A DNA stretch of 64,000 bases from contig NZ_JAEQBW010000001.1 in NCBI RefSeq assembly GCF_016679925.1, positions 868,001 through 932,000 on the forward strand. Reading direction: 5' to 3'. Numbering within the stretch: position 1 is the stretch's first letter; each line of letters begins with the position of its first letter. Below are positions 52,971-63,100 of the stretch, one piece after another. The translations under genes were made by a program, and so were the position numbers. This DNA comes from Marivirga aurantiaca (GTDB taxonomy: Bacteria > Bacteroidota > Bacteroidia > Cytophagales > Cyclobacteriaceae). Under the pieces are notes generated by a model. It saw only the letters and a list, made by a program, of their open reading frames with translations, made no database searches and had not been told where the DNA came from.

Positions 52971-53486
52971 CTATAAAGCCTTTTTATTATATACCTTAAT
53001 GGTTTCATTGAGTAATTTAAAATCTAATTGGCCCTTTATTTCCTTCAGGTGATGAGCAATGGCCAAGGCCTTTTTCAATCTGCTATCCGGGTTTTTTACT
53101 TTAATAACAATGTAGATAAGACTTCTTTGTTTGCCTAAGGTTAACTGCTTAAAATAATGATAAGCTTCCTCATCCTGATCAAAAAGCACTTCTAATTCTT
53201 CCGGCATTTCAAAACCATAGGTGGAATGGTCTTTTTCCAATTGTACTTTAAGCTCTGAGCCTTCCTGTATTCTCAATTGGTTAACAATTTTTTTATTGAC
53301 TAAAATAAACCAGTAAGCTTCGGATTTCATTATGGCAGCGGGCCACTTTGCTTCCCCGTTAAGTGTACAAACCACCCTTTTATTGTCAGCTATAATTAAT
53401 TTCCTGGCTAAATCCTCAGGGACAGAAAAATGGTATTGCCACAGGTTTGAATCAAATCTTAAAAGCCGGGATGAGAACTGGTGCAT
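52971..53486 (-). CDS. DUF1905 / YdeI-like protein
   Basis: A 171-residue cytoplasmic protein. Residues 1-85 match DUF1905 (a small beta-barrel: WQYHFSVPEDLARKL, RVVCTLNGEAKWPAAIMKS, YWFILVNKKIVNQL), and residues 95-165 resemble the helical YdeI/OmpD-associated part (DEEAYHYFKQLTLGKQRSLIYIVIKVK, shown in part). Function of the family is unknown. It follows the CHAT gene by 12 bp, so it is the third gene of that operon. Confidence 0.8.
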   Translation of the reverse strand: MHQFSSRLLRFDSNLWQYHFSVPEDLARKLIIADNKRVVCTLNGEAKWPAAIMKSEAYWFILVNKKIVNQLRIQEGSELKVQLEKDHSTYGFEMPEELEVLFDQDEEAYHYFKQLTLGKQRSLIYIVIKVKNPDSRLKKALAIAHHLKEIKGQLDFKLLNETIKVYNKKAL

Positions 53487-53498
53487 CTTAATCTAATT

Positions 53499-56045
53499 TT
53501 ATTTCCCCCAGAGAATGAATGGTGCCCAATAATAAGGAGCGGCATTATCTGAATTGATCATGTCCAGCTTTGCTTTTCTCAATCCTGAGGAATATGATTC
53601 ATTTTTGGTAATGCTGTTGTCGTAAAAACGAGTCATTAGTACAGAGGTCGATTCATCTGCTACTTTCCAAATAGATACCATTAGGTTTTGTGCTCCGGCA
53701 TAGGTAAATGCTCTGCCCAGCCCAAGAATCCCTTCGCCACGACTTACTTTTCCTAAACCTGTTTCACAGGCTGATAGAGATACCAAATCAGCATTGATAT
53801 CCAAAGAGTATATTTCACTTGTATATAAAATACCATCTTCCATGTCATCAGCTTTATTGAAGAAAACACCGGAAAGTTCAGGTGTAATTACATCTACCAC
53901 TCCATGGGTAGCTAAATGGATGTACTTATATTTTTTCAGGTCGCCATTTTTGAAATTTTCTTCTGATGCTTCTGCATAAGTAAGTTGCCTGGATTGAATG
54001 TTTTTATTATCACATATCTCTTGAATAGAGCCGAGTTCTTTTTTAGTCCCCGGAAGTTGCGATAATAGGTTTGATTCAAATAAAATAGGGGCAACTAAAA
54101 GAGCTTCATTGTTGGTTGGTTTCTTCTGTTCCTTCATATGAAGGGTTGCTGAGAAAGCATAATTAACTTCATACCTTTTGATGAGATAATCCAGTGAATG
54201 ATAGGCTTGTGGTGTTTTTTCTTTGTTCATTAAAAGTGCTTCAAAAGGTATTTTGCCAAGTTCTCCATCAGGAATAATGGTAAGTTGAGTAATTTTACCG
54301 GGAATCTTATGTGGTAGAAGGTATTCATAAAGCTGATAAGAAATGGTTTCAAATTCCGGCTTTAGGTTATAAACCAGCGTATTTCGAAAAGCCCTTATAT
54401 ATTTATTGATCTGGCTGGCTTCAGGAACCACAGAAATCTTGAATTGATCCTGACTTATAAAATATACATAAAGTTCATCAGAAGCTGAGTTGAAGGAATA
54501 ATTTAAAATGGCTTCATCCGAAGCTATAGTAGATTGTATTTCTTCAAGGCTGGCTACAGTTAGATTGTGCTTTAAGTTATAATACTCGGGGAATTCTGTT
54601 TCCAGCCTCTTAATAAGATTTTCATACTGGTTTTTCCGTGTGAAGAGCAAAGCCCTCAATTCTGTAATATTGCTTTTATTAAGGGCAATTTGTGTACCTA
54701 AAAATGCTATTTCATTTTGTAATTTATTTTCCTGTTCAATTAAATCAGCAGGTACCTTCGCAAAATTTTTGGCTTCTGATTCCACCAGTGCACTTAACAA
54801 ACTGGATCCTTTCGCTTTTTCGGCATAGAAAAATGCTTGTTGCGCATACTCTTTGCCAAAAAGTGAAACTTCCTGTAATCGCAGGGAAATACCTTGTGCA
54901 TTTTCGTATACTTCAGAAGCTAAATCGCTTAAGGCCAGCAAATCTTTTTTACTTGACATATTTGTTCTCAGCTCTTTTATTAAATCATCTGAAAGAGCTA
55001 AAGCTTCCATCGCTAATTCCAGGTGTTGTTTCTTTATCGAATAGCCGTAATAGTAGTTTTCATAAATTTTTGCCTTTCTAAGTAAAATGACCAACTGGTT
55101 ATAAGGCTTTATTGCATCAGTAAGCTTCGGGTTGTTTTCTGGTTCAGGCGAATTAAATTCAAAACTATTAGCAATTAATGCTTTTTGATTATAAAGGAGG
55201 GCATTTTTGAATTCAGATTGAGCATTGTACAAGTCGCCAAGCAACATATAGGCATTTGCCAGTTCCGAATTTCTTTCACCATAGTTTTTTAAATAAATAT
55301 CTATTGCCTCCAGGTAGTTCTCCTCAGCCAGTTTCAGGTCTCCTTTTTTATAATCGATATTGGCAAGGTTGACTAAAATAAAAGCTTCTGTCGGCAATAA
55401 GGAAGAGTGGTTCTTTTTCCATTCATCCAAAGCCTGATAAAGAAGTTTGCTTGCTTCTTTGTAGTTTTCCTTAGAGCTTTCCTGTAAACTAATATTGATG
55501 GTAGTTTGGATAATTTTATTCAGGTTTTCTTTAGGTTGTTGTTTATACAGTGCCAATGATTTGAGGTAATAGGCTTTTGACTCTTCATAACTCACACCAC
55601 TATACACCAAACCCAGATTGTTATAATTATCTGCCAGTACACTGGATTGTGGGTTCTTCCTTGTATTTCTTAACCTCAAAGCTTCATGAAGGTATTCCAA
55701 TGCATTGTCTTCTTTTCCTTCATTCCAAAGGACTATGGCTTTATTGCTCAACGCCCTGCAATATAACTCAGATTGGTTGCTTGCAGTAGACTCCATGTTC
55801 TTTATAGCACGATCGAGATATTGAGTGGACAAATCATTTCTTCCTTTCAATAAGAACAATTCTCCAAGCAATGCCGAATTTTCATTATTAGTCTCAAGCT
55901 GGTCTATTTCATGAATGATACTATCAAGACTTTCCGTTTTGGCACGATTCAAATAGTCCTGATACGATAATGGTAAAGCCTGCCCATCAACCAAACTACT
56001 GCTGAATAATAGGAGAGAACTTACAATAAATAGAATACGCAACAT
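53499..56045 (-). CDS. Exported TPR-CHAT (caspase-like) protein
   Basis: An 848-residue protein: signal peptide about 1-21 (ending VDGQA), then helical repeats over residues 30-330 including clear TPRs (ANIDYKKGDLKLAEENYLEAIDIY; ANAYMLLGDLYNAQSEFKNALLYNQKAL, in part), a long helical region about 340-520, and a CHAT protease domain about 560-848. The dyad His714 (HLATHG) and Cys760 (LSACETGLG) are present, as is RGEGILGLGRAF, so it can be catalytically active. CHAT proteases are best known in cytoplasmic CRISPR and Bacteroidota signalling contexts; here export is predicted. The upstream barrel gene ends 2 bp away. Confidence 0.9.
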   Translation of the reverse strand: MLRILFIVSSLLLFSSSLVDGQALPLSYQDYLNRAKTESLDSIIHEIDQLETNNENSALLGELFLLKGRNDLSTQYLDRAIKNMESTASNQSELYCRALSNKAIVLWNEGKEDNALEYLHEALRLRNTRKNPQSSVLADNYNNLGLVYSGVSYEESKAYYLKSLALYKQQPKENLNKIIQTTINISLQESSKENYKEASKLLYQALDEWKKNHSSLLPTEAFILVNLANIDYKKGDLKLAEENYLEAIDIYLKNYGERNSELANAYMLLGDLYNAQSEFKNALLYNQKALIANSFEFNSPEPENNPKLTDAIKPYNQLVILLRKAKIYENYYYGYSIKKQHLELAMEALALSDDLIKELRTNMSSKKDLLALSDLASEVYENAQGISLRLQEVSLFGKEYAQQAFFYAEKAKGSSLLSALVESEAKNFAKVPADLIEQENKLQNEIAFLGTQIALNKSNITELRALLFTRKNQYENLIKRLETEFPEYYNLKHNLTVASLEEIQSTIASDEAILNYSFNSASDELYVYFISQDQFKISVVPEASQINKYIRAFRNTLVYNLKPEFETISYQLYEYLLPHKIPGKITQLTIIPDGELGKIPFEALLMNKEKTPQAYHSLDYLIKRYEVNYAFSATLHMKEQKKPTNNEALLVAPILFESNLLSQLPGTKKELGSIQEICDNKNIQSRQLTYAEASEENFKNGDLKKYKYIHLATHGVVDVITPELSGVFFNKADDMEDGILYTSEIYSLDINADLVSLSACETGLGKVSRGEGILGLGRAFTYAGAQNLMVSIWKVADESTSVLMTRFYDNSITKNESYSSGLRKAKLDMINSDNAAPYYWAPFILWGK

Positions 56046-56047
56046 AT

Positions 56048-57004
56048 TTAAAAATTATAATGATAAGTGACATTCAAAACATGTTTTCTGGTAAGCCCAT
56101 CAGGGTTGTATTCTCTGTCAGCCAACTGCATACCATAAATCAATTTGATGCTGGAAAAAACATTGAAGCGATAACCTACTCCTCCCAAAGCTGAAAGTGC
56201 CAGGCCTGTAGTACCTTCCAATTTCTGGTACTCCCCATTTTCATCTTTTCCCTGATCTTTGGTGACCCGGTAAATGGGCAACAATCCCAGGTTGAAATTT
56301 AATCGTGATAGTCTGAAATTCCTTTCTACCCGCATCATTACATCTGCACCCCGTTTGAGGTCCAATGCTTCATCATGCTTCCATACATAGTCCATCCCCC
56401 CTTCATACCAGGCCCAGTTTTGTACACTGCCACGGAAAGAATTCTCATTTTGGTGAATAATAGGTTGTTGATAACCAACTGAAAACAACCAGTCTTTGTT
56501 GATGAAGGAAGCACCCATTATAAAGTCATAGGTACCTAAAGAGACTTGGTAGTACATGGGAAGCACCACATCATGCTCCTTATGTCTAAGGTTGGATCTG
56601 CCTGAAGGGATTTTTGCTCCAATTGTAGCTAATATATCATATTTTTGATGATCAACAATTTTTTTTGTAGCACTTAAAGATAAATCCCCAAGTCCTGAAG
56701 TACTCCCGAAATTACCATTTACCCACATGTAGGGGACTTTGAATTGCAATGCTATATCATTCCTGGTAATTAATCCGAAATCAAGGATTCCACTTTTTAT
56801 ATTTGCTGAAACATTTGACTGTCCTTCATAAAAAGTGACATCAATTGATCTAAGTTTTACAGGGAGTTTTTCATTGTAAGCCTGATCTGGTTTCATGGCA
56901 CCCATTGTACAAAAACCCGCATCGCTACATCCCTGGGCATACGTTTCTTGCCCGTGTATTAATATAGCTATAAAGAAAGTGCTTAAATATTTGGCTGTTT
57001 TCAT
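56048..57004 (-). CDS. Outer-membrane beta-barrel protein (unnamed family)
   Basis: A 318-residue exported protein: signal peptide about 1-23 (ending TYAQ), then a short segment with two cysteines (GCSDAGFCTMGAMKPDQ) and many amphipathic strands with the last one ending in aromatic NVTYHYNF, typical of outer-membrane barrels. The two-Cys opening followed by MGAMKPDQ looks family-specific but I cannot name it. First gene of an operon with the CHAT and DUF1905 proteins (2-bp gap to the CHAT gene). It could be a transporter, channel or surface anchor. Confidence 0.7.
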   Translation of the reverse strand: MKTAKYLSTFFIAILIHGQETYAQGCSDAGFCTMGAMKPDQAYNEKLPVKLRSIDVTFYEGQSNVSANIKSGILDFGLITRNDIALQFKVPYMWVNGNFGSTSGLGDLSLSATKKIVDHQKYDILATIGAKIPSGRSNLRHKEHDVVLPMYYQVSLGTYDFIMGASFINKDWLFSVGYQQPIIHQNENSFRGSVQNWAWYEGGMDYVWKHDEALDLKRGADVMMRVERNFRLSRLNFNLGLLPIYRVTKDQGKDENGEYQKLEGTTGLALSALGGVGYRFNVFSSIKLIYGMQLADREYNPDGLTRKHVLNVTYHYNF

Positions 57005-57187
57005 TTGCTTGAAAATCTAAATTTAGCACCAATTTATGGGTATACTTGGAATTATGCAATATTTTATAGTAATATGAAATTACAGATTTAGAAATGGCAA
57101 ATGATAATAAAGGATAGTTGAAATATTATTAGAAAAAGAGATAGCATATTCAATGCTAATGAATGTGGAATGATGGGTAAATCACTA

Positions 57188-58759
57188 TTATGGAATTTTG
57201 GACCACCAATCGTTGGGGCTAACCAAAATAGTATTTTCTTTGTCCACATGTACAAGTCCGGGGGGAAGGCCTTTAGGCTTGCGCACAAATTTCTTGGGAG
57301 TTACTATCACGGGTGTAAGGCTATCCGTTTTTCGTTTGGAGTAAAAAGCTGCGAGTTGTGCCGCTTTTTCAATTACTTCCTGGGGAAATGGCTTATTACT
57401 TTGATGTTTTAATATTACATGGGAACCACTTACATCCTTGGCATGAAGCCATAAGTCGTCTTTTTTTGCATATTTTAGGGTGAGTTCGTCATTCTCCCGT
57501 GCTCCTTTTCCAACCAGAATTGTAAAGCCGGCTGTTTCAAATTTTTTGTAAGGTACTCTTTCCTCTACCTGGGCATGTTCAGCTTTTGGATTGTTCCTGA
57601 TAAGCGATTTTATACTTTTTATATCTTCTGCAGCATTTACTGCATCTATTTCCCTTTCAATTCTTTCAAGGATGCTTTCTTTGGCTGTAATTGCCTCTTG
57701 TATTTGTTGTAACTCTATTTTCTGGTTTTTTGATTTCCTATAGAGATTTTCTGCATTTTTCTGTGGGCTCAAATTAGACTTGAGGGGAATAGTGACCATC
57801 TCATTAGTGTAAAAATTGAGAAGCTCTACCTCTTTTGCACGATGGGGAATTTGGTGCATATTAGCCATAATGATGTCGGCCAATTCATTATAACCAGGCT
57901 TGTCCTTGATTTCCTGGAGTTTATTCTTCGATTTATTGATGTAATTAATATTTTGATTGCGCTTCTTTTCCAATACTTTCAGAAGTTGTTTTTTCTCCTT
58001 TCGGATGAAATTCTCTTTTGAATAGATATAATAAAATTGTGTGATTCCCTCAATGATGGAATCTTCTTCTTTCAACACTTCTCCAATAGGGAGTAAGGAG
58101 AAATAGATTTCGTCATCCCATAAAATGGTGTAATATGTGGTGGGATTTAGCAAATCGTGTAATAGCAATGAAATTATTTCCCATTGTTCATCCAGTGGTT
58201 TTTGGGATAAATGAAGGGAATCGAAATATTTACTGATCAGCTTTCCAAAAGTGGGGAAAAGCTTTTTATAGTTGCCTTCTACATCAAAAAAATGGTTTTT
58301 GTCTTGTTGGAGAGAGCGGTGCAATTCCTCTGGTTTTAAGCTGAGATCTTGAGGAAAATTGCTTCTGAATAACTTATAAGGCTGGTTTCCCTCAAATGCT
58401 ATGATATTGGATCTGTTACCATGCATTTTGAATAAGAGTGACAATCCATTCTCAAAATGTAAGCTGAAGGATCTTTCATTCTCGTATTGTATGATCTCTT
58501 TTAAGGGTTGTTCAATAAATTCATGAAACAAATCCACGCTGTTTTTTTTGGTACGGGCAAAATCCCGGGGGAAGCAGAGACAAGAAAACTCAGGTGTCAA
58601 AGAAGCTTTGATATGAAAGCCTTTATCCGCGATATTATTTCGGAAAACTAAAATTAATTCATCCTTACTTTGACTAAAGCATGCATTAAGTTTTTTTCCA
58701 ATCAATTCGCTTCTGAGCTCACGAACCAGAATACGAAAAGCGTAGTAATTATTATGCAT
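57188..58759 (-). CDS. rqcH: Rqc2/NEMF homologue RqcH (NFACT protein)
   Basis: RqcH binds stalled 50S subunits and adds alanine tails to nascent chains, which marks them for degradation. The 523-residue protein has the NFACT-N domain (about 1-195; YYAFRILVRELRSELIGKKL, FPRDFARTKKNSV, HGNRSNIIAF), helix-hairpin and a coiled coil (about 255-375), and the NFACT-R domain near the end (about 410-505) with DLWLHAKDVSGSHVILK and PPGLV. Length matches bacterial RqcH. It is the last gene of a five-gene operon, 2 bp after the MBL-fold gene. Confidence 0.92.
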   Translation of the reverse strand: MHNNYYAFRILVRELRSELIGKKLNACFSQSKDELILVFRNNIADKGFHIKASLTPEFSCLCFPRDFARTKKNSVDLFHEFIEQPLKEIIQYENERSFSLHFENGLSLLFKMHGNRSNIIAFEGNQPYKLFRSNFPQDLSLKPEELHRSLQQDKNHFFDVEGNYKKLFPTFGKLISKYFDSLHLSQKPLDEQWEIISLLLHDLLNPTTYYTILWDDEIYFSLLPIGEVLKEEDSIIEGITQFYYIYSKENFIRKEKKQLLKVLEKKRNQNINYINKSKNKLQEIKDKPGYNELADIIMANMHQIPHRAKEVELLNFYTNEMVTIPLKSNLSPQKNAENLYRKSKNQKIELQQIQEAITAKESILERIEREIDAVNAAEDIKSIKSLIRNNPKAEHAQVEERVPYKKFETAGFTILVGKGARENDELTLKYAKKDDLWLHAKDVSGSHVILKHQSNKPFPQEVIEKAAQLAAFYSKRKTDSLTPVIVTPKKFVRKPKGLPPGLVHVDKENTILVSPNDWWSKIP

Positions 58760-58761
58760 GG

Positions 58762-59523
58762 CTAAAGTTCGATTTTAAGGCCATCATAAGCTAGCTGCAT
58801 GCCTTCAGGTAGTTCTTCGTCTACAACACGTTGCAAGCCCATCCTATGTCCCATATGGATGAAGTAGGCATTGGGAATTTGCAGCTCTTTTACAGTGGCT
58901 ATTGCTTGTTCCAGATTAAAGTGGGAGAGGTGTTCCTGTCTTTGAAGTGCACTTAATACTACCACCTTACTACCTTTTATTTTTTCTTTTTCTTTATCGG
59001 AGATATAATTTACATCTGTAATGTAGCTAAAGTCTCCAATACGGTAGCCAAATACCGGTAGTTTGTAATGCAATACATCAATAGGCTGAATTTTAATACC
59101 TTCTACTTCGAAAGGCTCATTCTTTATTTCGTGAAGGATTACTCTTGGGATGCCCGGGTATTTATTATCGGCAAAAATGTAGGCGAATTCTCTTTTTATT
59201 TGCTCCAGAACGGGTTTTCTGCCAAATATAGGCATATCCAAATTTTGGCTGAAATTAAATGGTCTTACATCATCCAGACCTGCAGTATGGTCTTTATGTT
59301 CGTGCGTATAAATTACTGCATCCAGATGATTTATTCTTTCCCTGAGCATTTGTTCCCGAAAATCAGGACCTGTGTCAATTACAAGGCTTTTGCCATCCAT
59401 TTCGATATGGATGCTGGTGCGAAGTCTTTTGTCTCTAAAGTCCAATGAGGTACATACTTCACAGTCGCAACCAATTACCGGTACTCCCTGGGAAGTTCCT
59501 GTTCCTAGAAATGTGATTTTCAA
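58762..59523 (-). CDS. MBL-fold metal-dependent hydrolase (PhnP-like)
   Basis: A 253-residue metallo-beta-lactamase-fold hydrolase. It opens with MKITFLGTGTSQGVPVIGC, the standard start of PhnP-type phosphodiesterases, and has two early cysteines (CDCEVC) that can bind structural zinc, the motif HEHKDHTAGLDD, the Asp of SYITDVNYI and the final HMGHR. The start codon is TTG and overlaps the TGA of the 91-residue gene (TTGA); the conserved N-terminus leaves no other choice. Likely a cyclic phosphate or nucleotide phosphodiesterase; substrate unknown. Confidence 0.9.
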   Translation of the reverse strand: MKITFLGTGTSQGVPVIGCDCEVCTSLDFRDKRLRTSIHIEMDGKSLVIDTGPDFREQMLRERINHLDAVIYTHEHKDHTAGLDDVRPFNFSQNLDMPIFGRKPVLEQIKREFAYIFADNKYPGIPRVILHEIKNEPFEVEGIKIQPIDVLHYKLPVFGYRIGDFSYITDVNYISDKEKEKIKGSKVVVLSALQRQEHLSHFNLEQAIATVKELQIPNAYFIHMGHRMGLQRVVDEELPEGMQLAYDGLKIEL

Positions 59524-59795
59524 AGCGCTAATACAGTTTGTTTCAGTTCTAAATAAAAAATTTTGTTTTTATCAGTAAAGGATTTAGAATTCAAATCAAG
59601 ATTTTTGATTAAATCTACCAAGCAGTTGATTTTCCCTTCTGTATCAAAAAACTTATTGATGATCACAATTTTTTGTTCTTTTAACACACAGTAACCCGAT
59701 TTAAAATTTCCTTTTTCATATCTCAGGATGTAGTCGGATTCTGAGAAAAGATCTTCTAGTTTATTTAAAAAAGATTTTGTGTATTTTATCTGCAT
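59520..59795 (-). CDS. Small conserved-looking protein, 91 residues (unknown)
   Basis: A 91-residue protein without signal peptide or transmembrane segment. Predicted alpha/beta: SFLNKLEDLFSESDYILRYEKG, GYCVLKEQKIVIINKFFDTEG and CLVDLIKNLDL. ATG start. It is 2 bp after the receiver gene and overlaps the MBL-fold start, so it is fully embedded in the operon and is real. I recognise no domain; it may be a small adaptor, but that is a guess. Confidence 0.7.
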   Translation of the reverse strand: MQIKYTKSFLNKLEDLFSESDYILRYEKGNFKSGYCVLKEQKIVIINKFFDTEGKINCLVDLIKNLDLNSKSFTDKNKIFYLELKQTVLAL

Positions 59796-59797
59796 TT

Positions 59798-60175
59798 TTA
59801 GCTTGACAGTCTTTTGACAGTTTCCACCAATTGGTCAAAATTCAAAGGTTTTGGTAAATATTCGGTAATTCCAGCCTCTTCAAATTCCTGAATACTATAG
59901 TTCTTGGCATTTCCTGTAATAGCTACAATGGGGATATTAGCTTTCTGCTTATCTTTTAACTGACGAATTGCCTTGGTACATTCCATACCATCCATAACAG
60001 GCATATTGATATCCATTAAGATGATGTCAAAATTCTCTTTCTCCAGTATCTCTAAAACCTGCTTGCCATTTTTGGCGGAGTGGATACTATAGTTTTGCAT
60101 CATCAAAATTTTCTTTGTCAGGTTTTGGATGACTGAACTATCTTCAGCAATGAGTACTTTTTTGTTTTCTGCCAT
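59798..60175 (-). CDS. Single-domain response regulator (CheY-like)
   Basis: A 125-residue receiver with no output domain. Acidic pair E11/D12, phospho-acceptor Asp54 (IILMDINMPVMDG), T85 (IVAITGNA) and Lys105 (EYLPKPLNF) are in place. Located 6 bp after the hybrid kinase gene, whose Hpt domain is the likely phosphodonor. The EDSSVIQNLTKKILMMQ opening is typical of receivers in Bacteroidota phosphorelays. Confidence 0.92.
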   Translation of the reverse strand: MAENKKVLIAEDSSVIQNLTKKILMMQNYSIHSAKNGKQVLEILEKENFDIILMDINMPVMDGMECTKAIRQLKDKQKANIPIVAITGNAKNYSIQEFEEAGITEYLPKPLNFDQLVETVKRLSS

Positions 60176-60181
60176 TTTGAT

Positions 60182-63100
60182 TTATATGATTGACTGATAT
60201 TCTTCAGTAAATTTATTAAAATAATTTAGTAAGTAATTCAAATTTACTTGCAGATCCTCTATTTTCTTGTTTTTAAGGTCACTTTCTATTCTTCTTGCCT
60301 GATTTTCAAGACTTCTAATTCCCAAGGTACCAGCATTTCCTTTTAAAGTATGCAAATTACTCAAAATTTTCGGTATGTCCGAAGTCTTTTCAGCATTGAT
60401 ACTATCTAAAATTAAACCTTTGGCCTCTATTTCAAATTCCTCAAAAAAGGAATAGATAGTATCTGAATCTGCATACTTTCTTAGTTGTTCTAAAATGTTT
60501 TTATCTATTAATTCATTTTCCTGAGAAAATGTTTCTTTATTATGAATATTTTCTGATTTATCTTCTTCTTTTACGGAAAAACTAGGGAGATGGCTGGAAA
60601 TTTTGGCTAATAGTAGATCAGTTACTATAGGCTTGGCCAGATAGTCGTCCAAACCTTGCGCAATAAATTTCTCCTCATCCTCTTTCATTGAATAGGCAGT
60701 CATGGCTATGATAGGAGGAATTCTTTTGTCCAATTTTTTTATTTCCCGTGTAGCAGTAATTCCATCCATAGTGGGCATTTGAATATCCATCAAAATCAAA
60801 TCGTAATCATTCTGTTTTACTTTATCAATTGCGGCCTGCCCACCTGTGGCCAGGTCTGTTTTGATGCCTGATTTCATTAAGATCTGACTGGCCACTTGTC
60901 GGTTAATGGTGTTATCATCAACAATTAGAATGTAGGGTGCATTTTTAGGATCAAAATGCATTTTCTTGGCGGTCCCCAATTTATTTTTGTTTTGTTGATA
61001 GATAGCTATTTGTTCTTTTGTGGCTTCTTCAGCAACCAGGGAAAACCAAAAGACACTTCCTTCATCAGGTTCAGAGCTAACACCAATTTTGCCTCCCATC
61101 AGTTGGCTTAGTTGTTTGGAAATGGCCAGTCCCAGTCCCGTGCCACTGAATGTTTTGGTACTGGAATTGTCCACCTGGGAAAAAAGATGGAAAAGTTTTT
61201 GCTGATCGTTTTGGGAAATGCCTATTCCTGTATCTTCCACTGCTATCCGGTAAACATCGTCCTGAAGTTCTTTGGAGGCGTGCAGTATTACGCTGCCATC
61301 CTTCTCAGTGAATTTAATTGCGTTTGAGGTCAGGTTGGATAGAATTTGTATTGTCCTTGTTTCATCAAGCAATAAAAAATGTGGAACTTCCTTGTCTATT
61401 TTGTAGCTCAAATGAATATTCTTACTTGATGCCTGCTGATGAAAAAGTGATAATACTTTTTCGAAAATGGATTGCATCTCAGTTACATTTTTCTGCAAGG
61501 TCATTTTACCGGCTTCAATTTTTGAAAGATCCAAAATATCATTCAAAATGGTAAGCAAGGTTTCTGATGAACGTTTGATTGTTTGCACAAAACCCTTTTG
61601 TTCAGGATTTAAAGGTGTTTGGGACAATAAATCTACCATGCCTATTACACCATTCATAGGAGTCCTGATTTCATGGCTCATATTGGCTAAAAATTGCTCC
61701 TTTACCTTTAATGAGTTTTCCGCCAGGTTTTTGGCATGTACTAATTCCCTGTTGGATTGCTTCAGCTTAGTAATGTCTCTTGCCACGCCTTCAATTGTTA
61801 CCTCACGACTGTCTTTGTCGCGTACCAGCCTTACGTTACAAATACAATTGACCAGTCGGCCATCACTGGTTATAAGAGTGGCTTCAAAATTTTGCACCAT
61901 CCTCTGTGCCGCCAATTGTTTTAAAAGGTCTTTTGTTTTTTTTGTATAAAGGTAGTAGTTGGTAATATTATTACCGGTTACATCTTCTTGTGAATAACCA
62001 ATTCTATCTTTAACTGATGGACTGATCAGTATGATTTCACCATTAAAACGACAATTGAAATAAATATCCTGAAAAGACTCAAATATTCTTCTAAACCTTG
62101 TTTCGTTTTTCTGGATTTTTAAATCAGTGATTTTCTTTTCAGTAATGTCATGTGCAATCCCTGAAATTCCTTTTATACCACCATTTTCCGTGAAAATAGG
62201 ATTAAGGTATATCTCCTTCCAAATCAGCTTTTGATTGGAGTTATCTTTATATTTTATTTCAAAGTTGAGAGATTTCCCTTCCAAAACTTCATCAAATTTT
62301 TCTTTCCAATAAGCATATTGCGCATTTGATAATTGATTGAATATTTTCTTTCCCGGTAAATCTGATTCCTCTCTGGGTTTTATACCGAAATTTTTTAATA
62401 GCTCATAGGCAAAATTATGGTTGAATGAAGTCAGTTCGTATTCTCTATTTAGGGACCAAATGATATGGTTACTACTATCAAAAATAGATTGTAATCGTGC
62501 CGCCTGATTCATGATTTTTTCGGCATTGATTTTTCTTTCTACTGAAAGCACCACCTGGGCTGAAACAAAGTTTAATAACTCCAGATCACGTGTGGTGAAG
62601 CTGTTTTCATCCTGGTAATTTTGAATTCCTATGACACCAGGTATCCCTTTATCTGTTCGGAAAGGCACTCCCAGAAAAGTTTTTGGAATTGGCCCGTATT
62701 GAATTACATGCCCTTCCAGTATCAAATCCATTATCTGGCCTTCTTTTAGAATTTGAGGCTTTTTGTTGTGATAAATATATTCACATAATCCTTTTTTGTG
62801 GTCAAGTGTCAAGGATTTGGGACTATCAGGCATGTGCTCATCAAAAATGTAGGGGAAGATCAGTTTGTTTTTGTTAAAGTCAAACTGGGCTATAAAAAAA
62901 TTGCGGGCATCAATGGCCTCATTTAGTGCTTTGTGAATGGAGTTGAATAAATCATCCAAATCATTACTTTCCAGCGTTAAGTTTGTAATATTGTAATAAA
63001 GGCTTTGCGCTCTTTCAGCATTTACCTGATGTGTAATGTCATGAAAGGAGGCAATTAAGTTGTTTCTTTTGTTAAGATAAACAATTCCATTCACGTACAG

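Noticed and set aside
61467-61949. A 160-residue plus-strand ORF opposite the hybrid kinase
   Set aside because: Antisense to the HisKA and PAS coding region; shadow frame.
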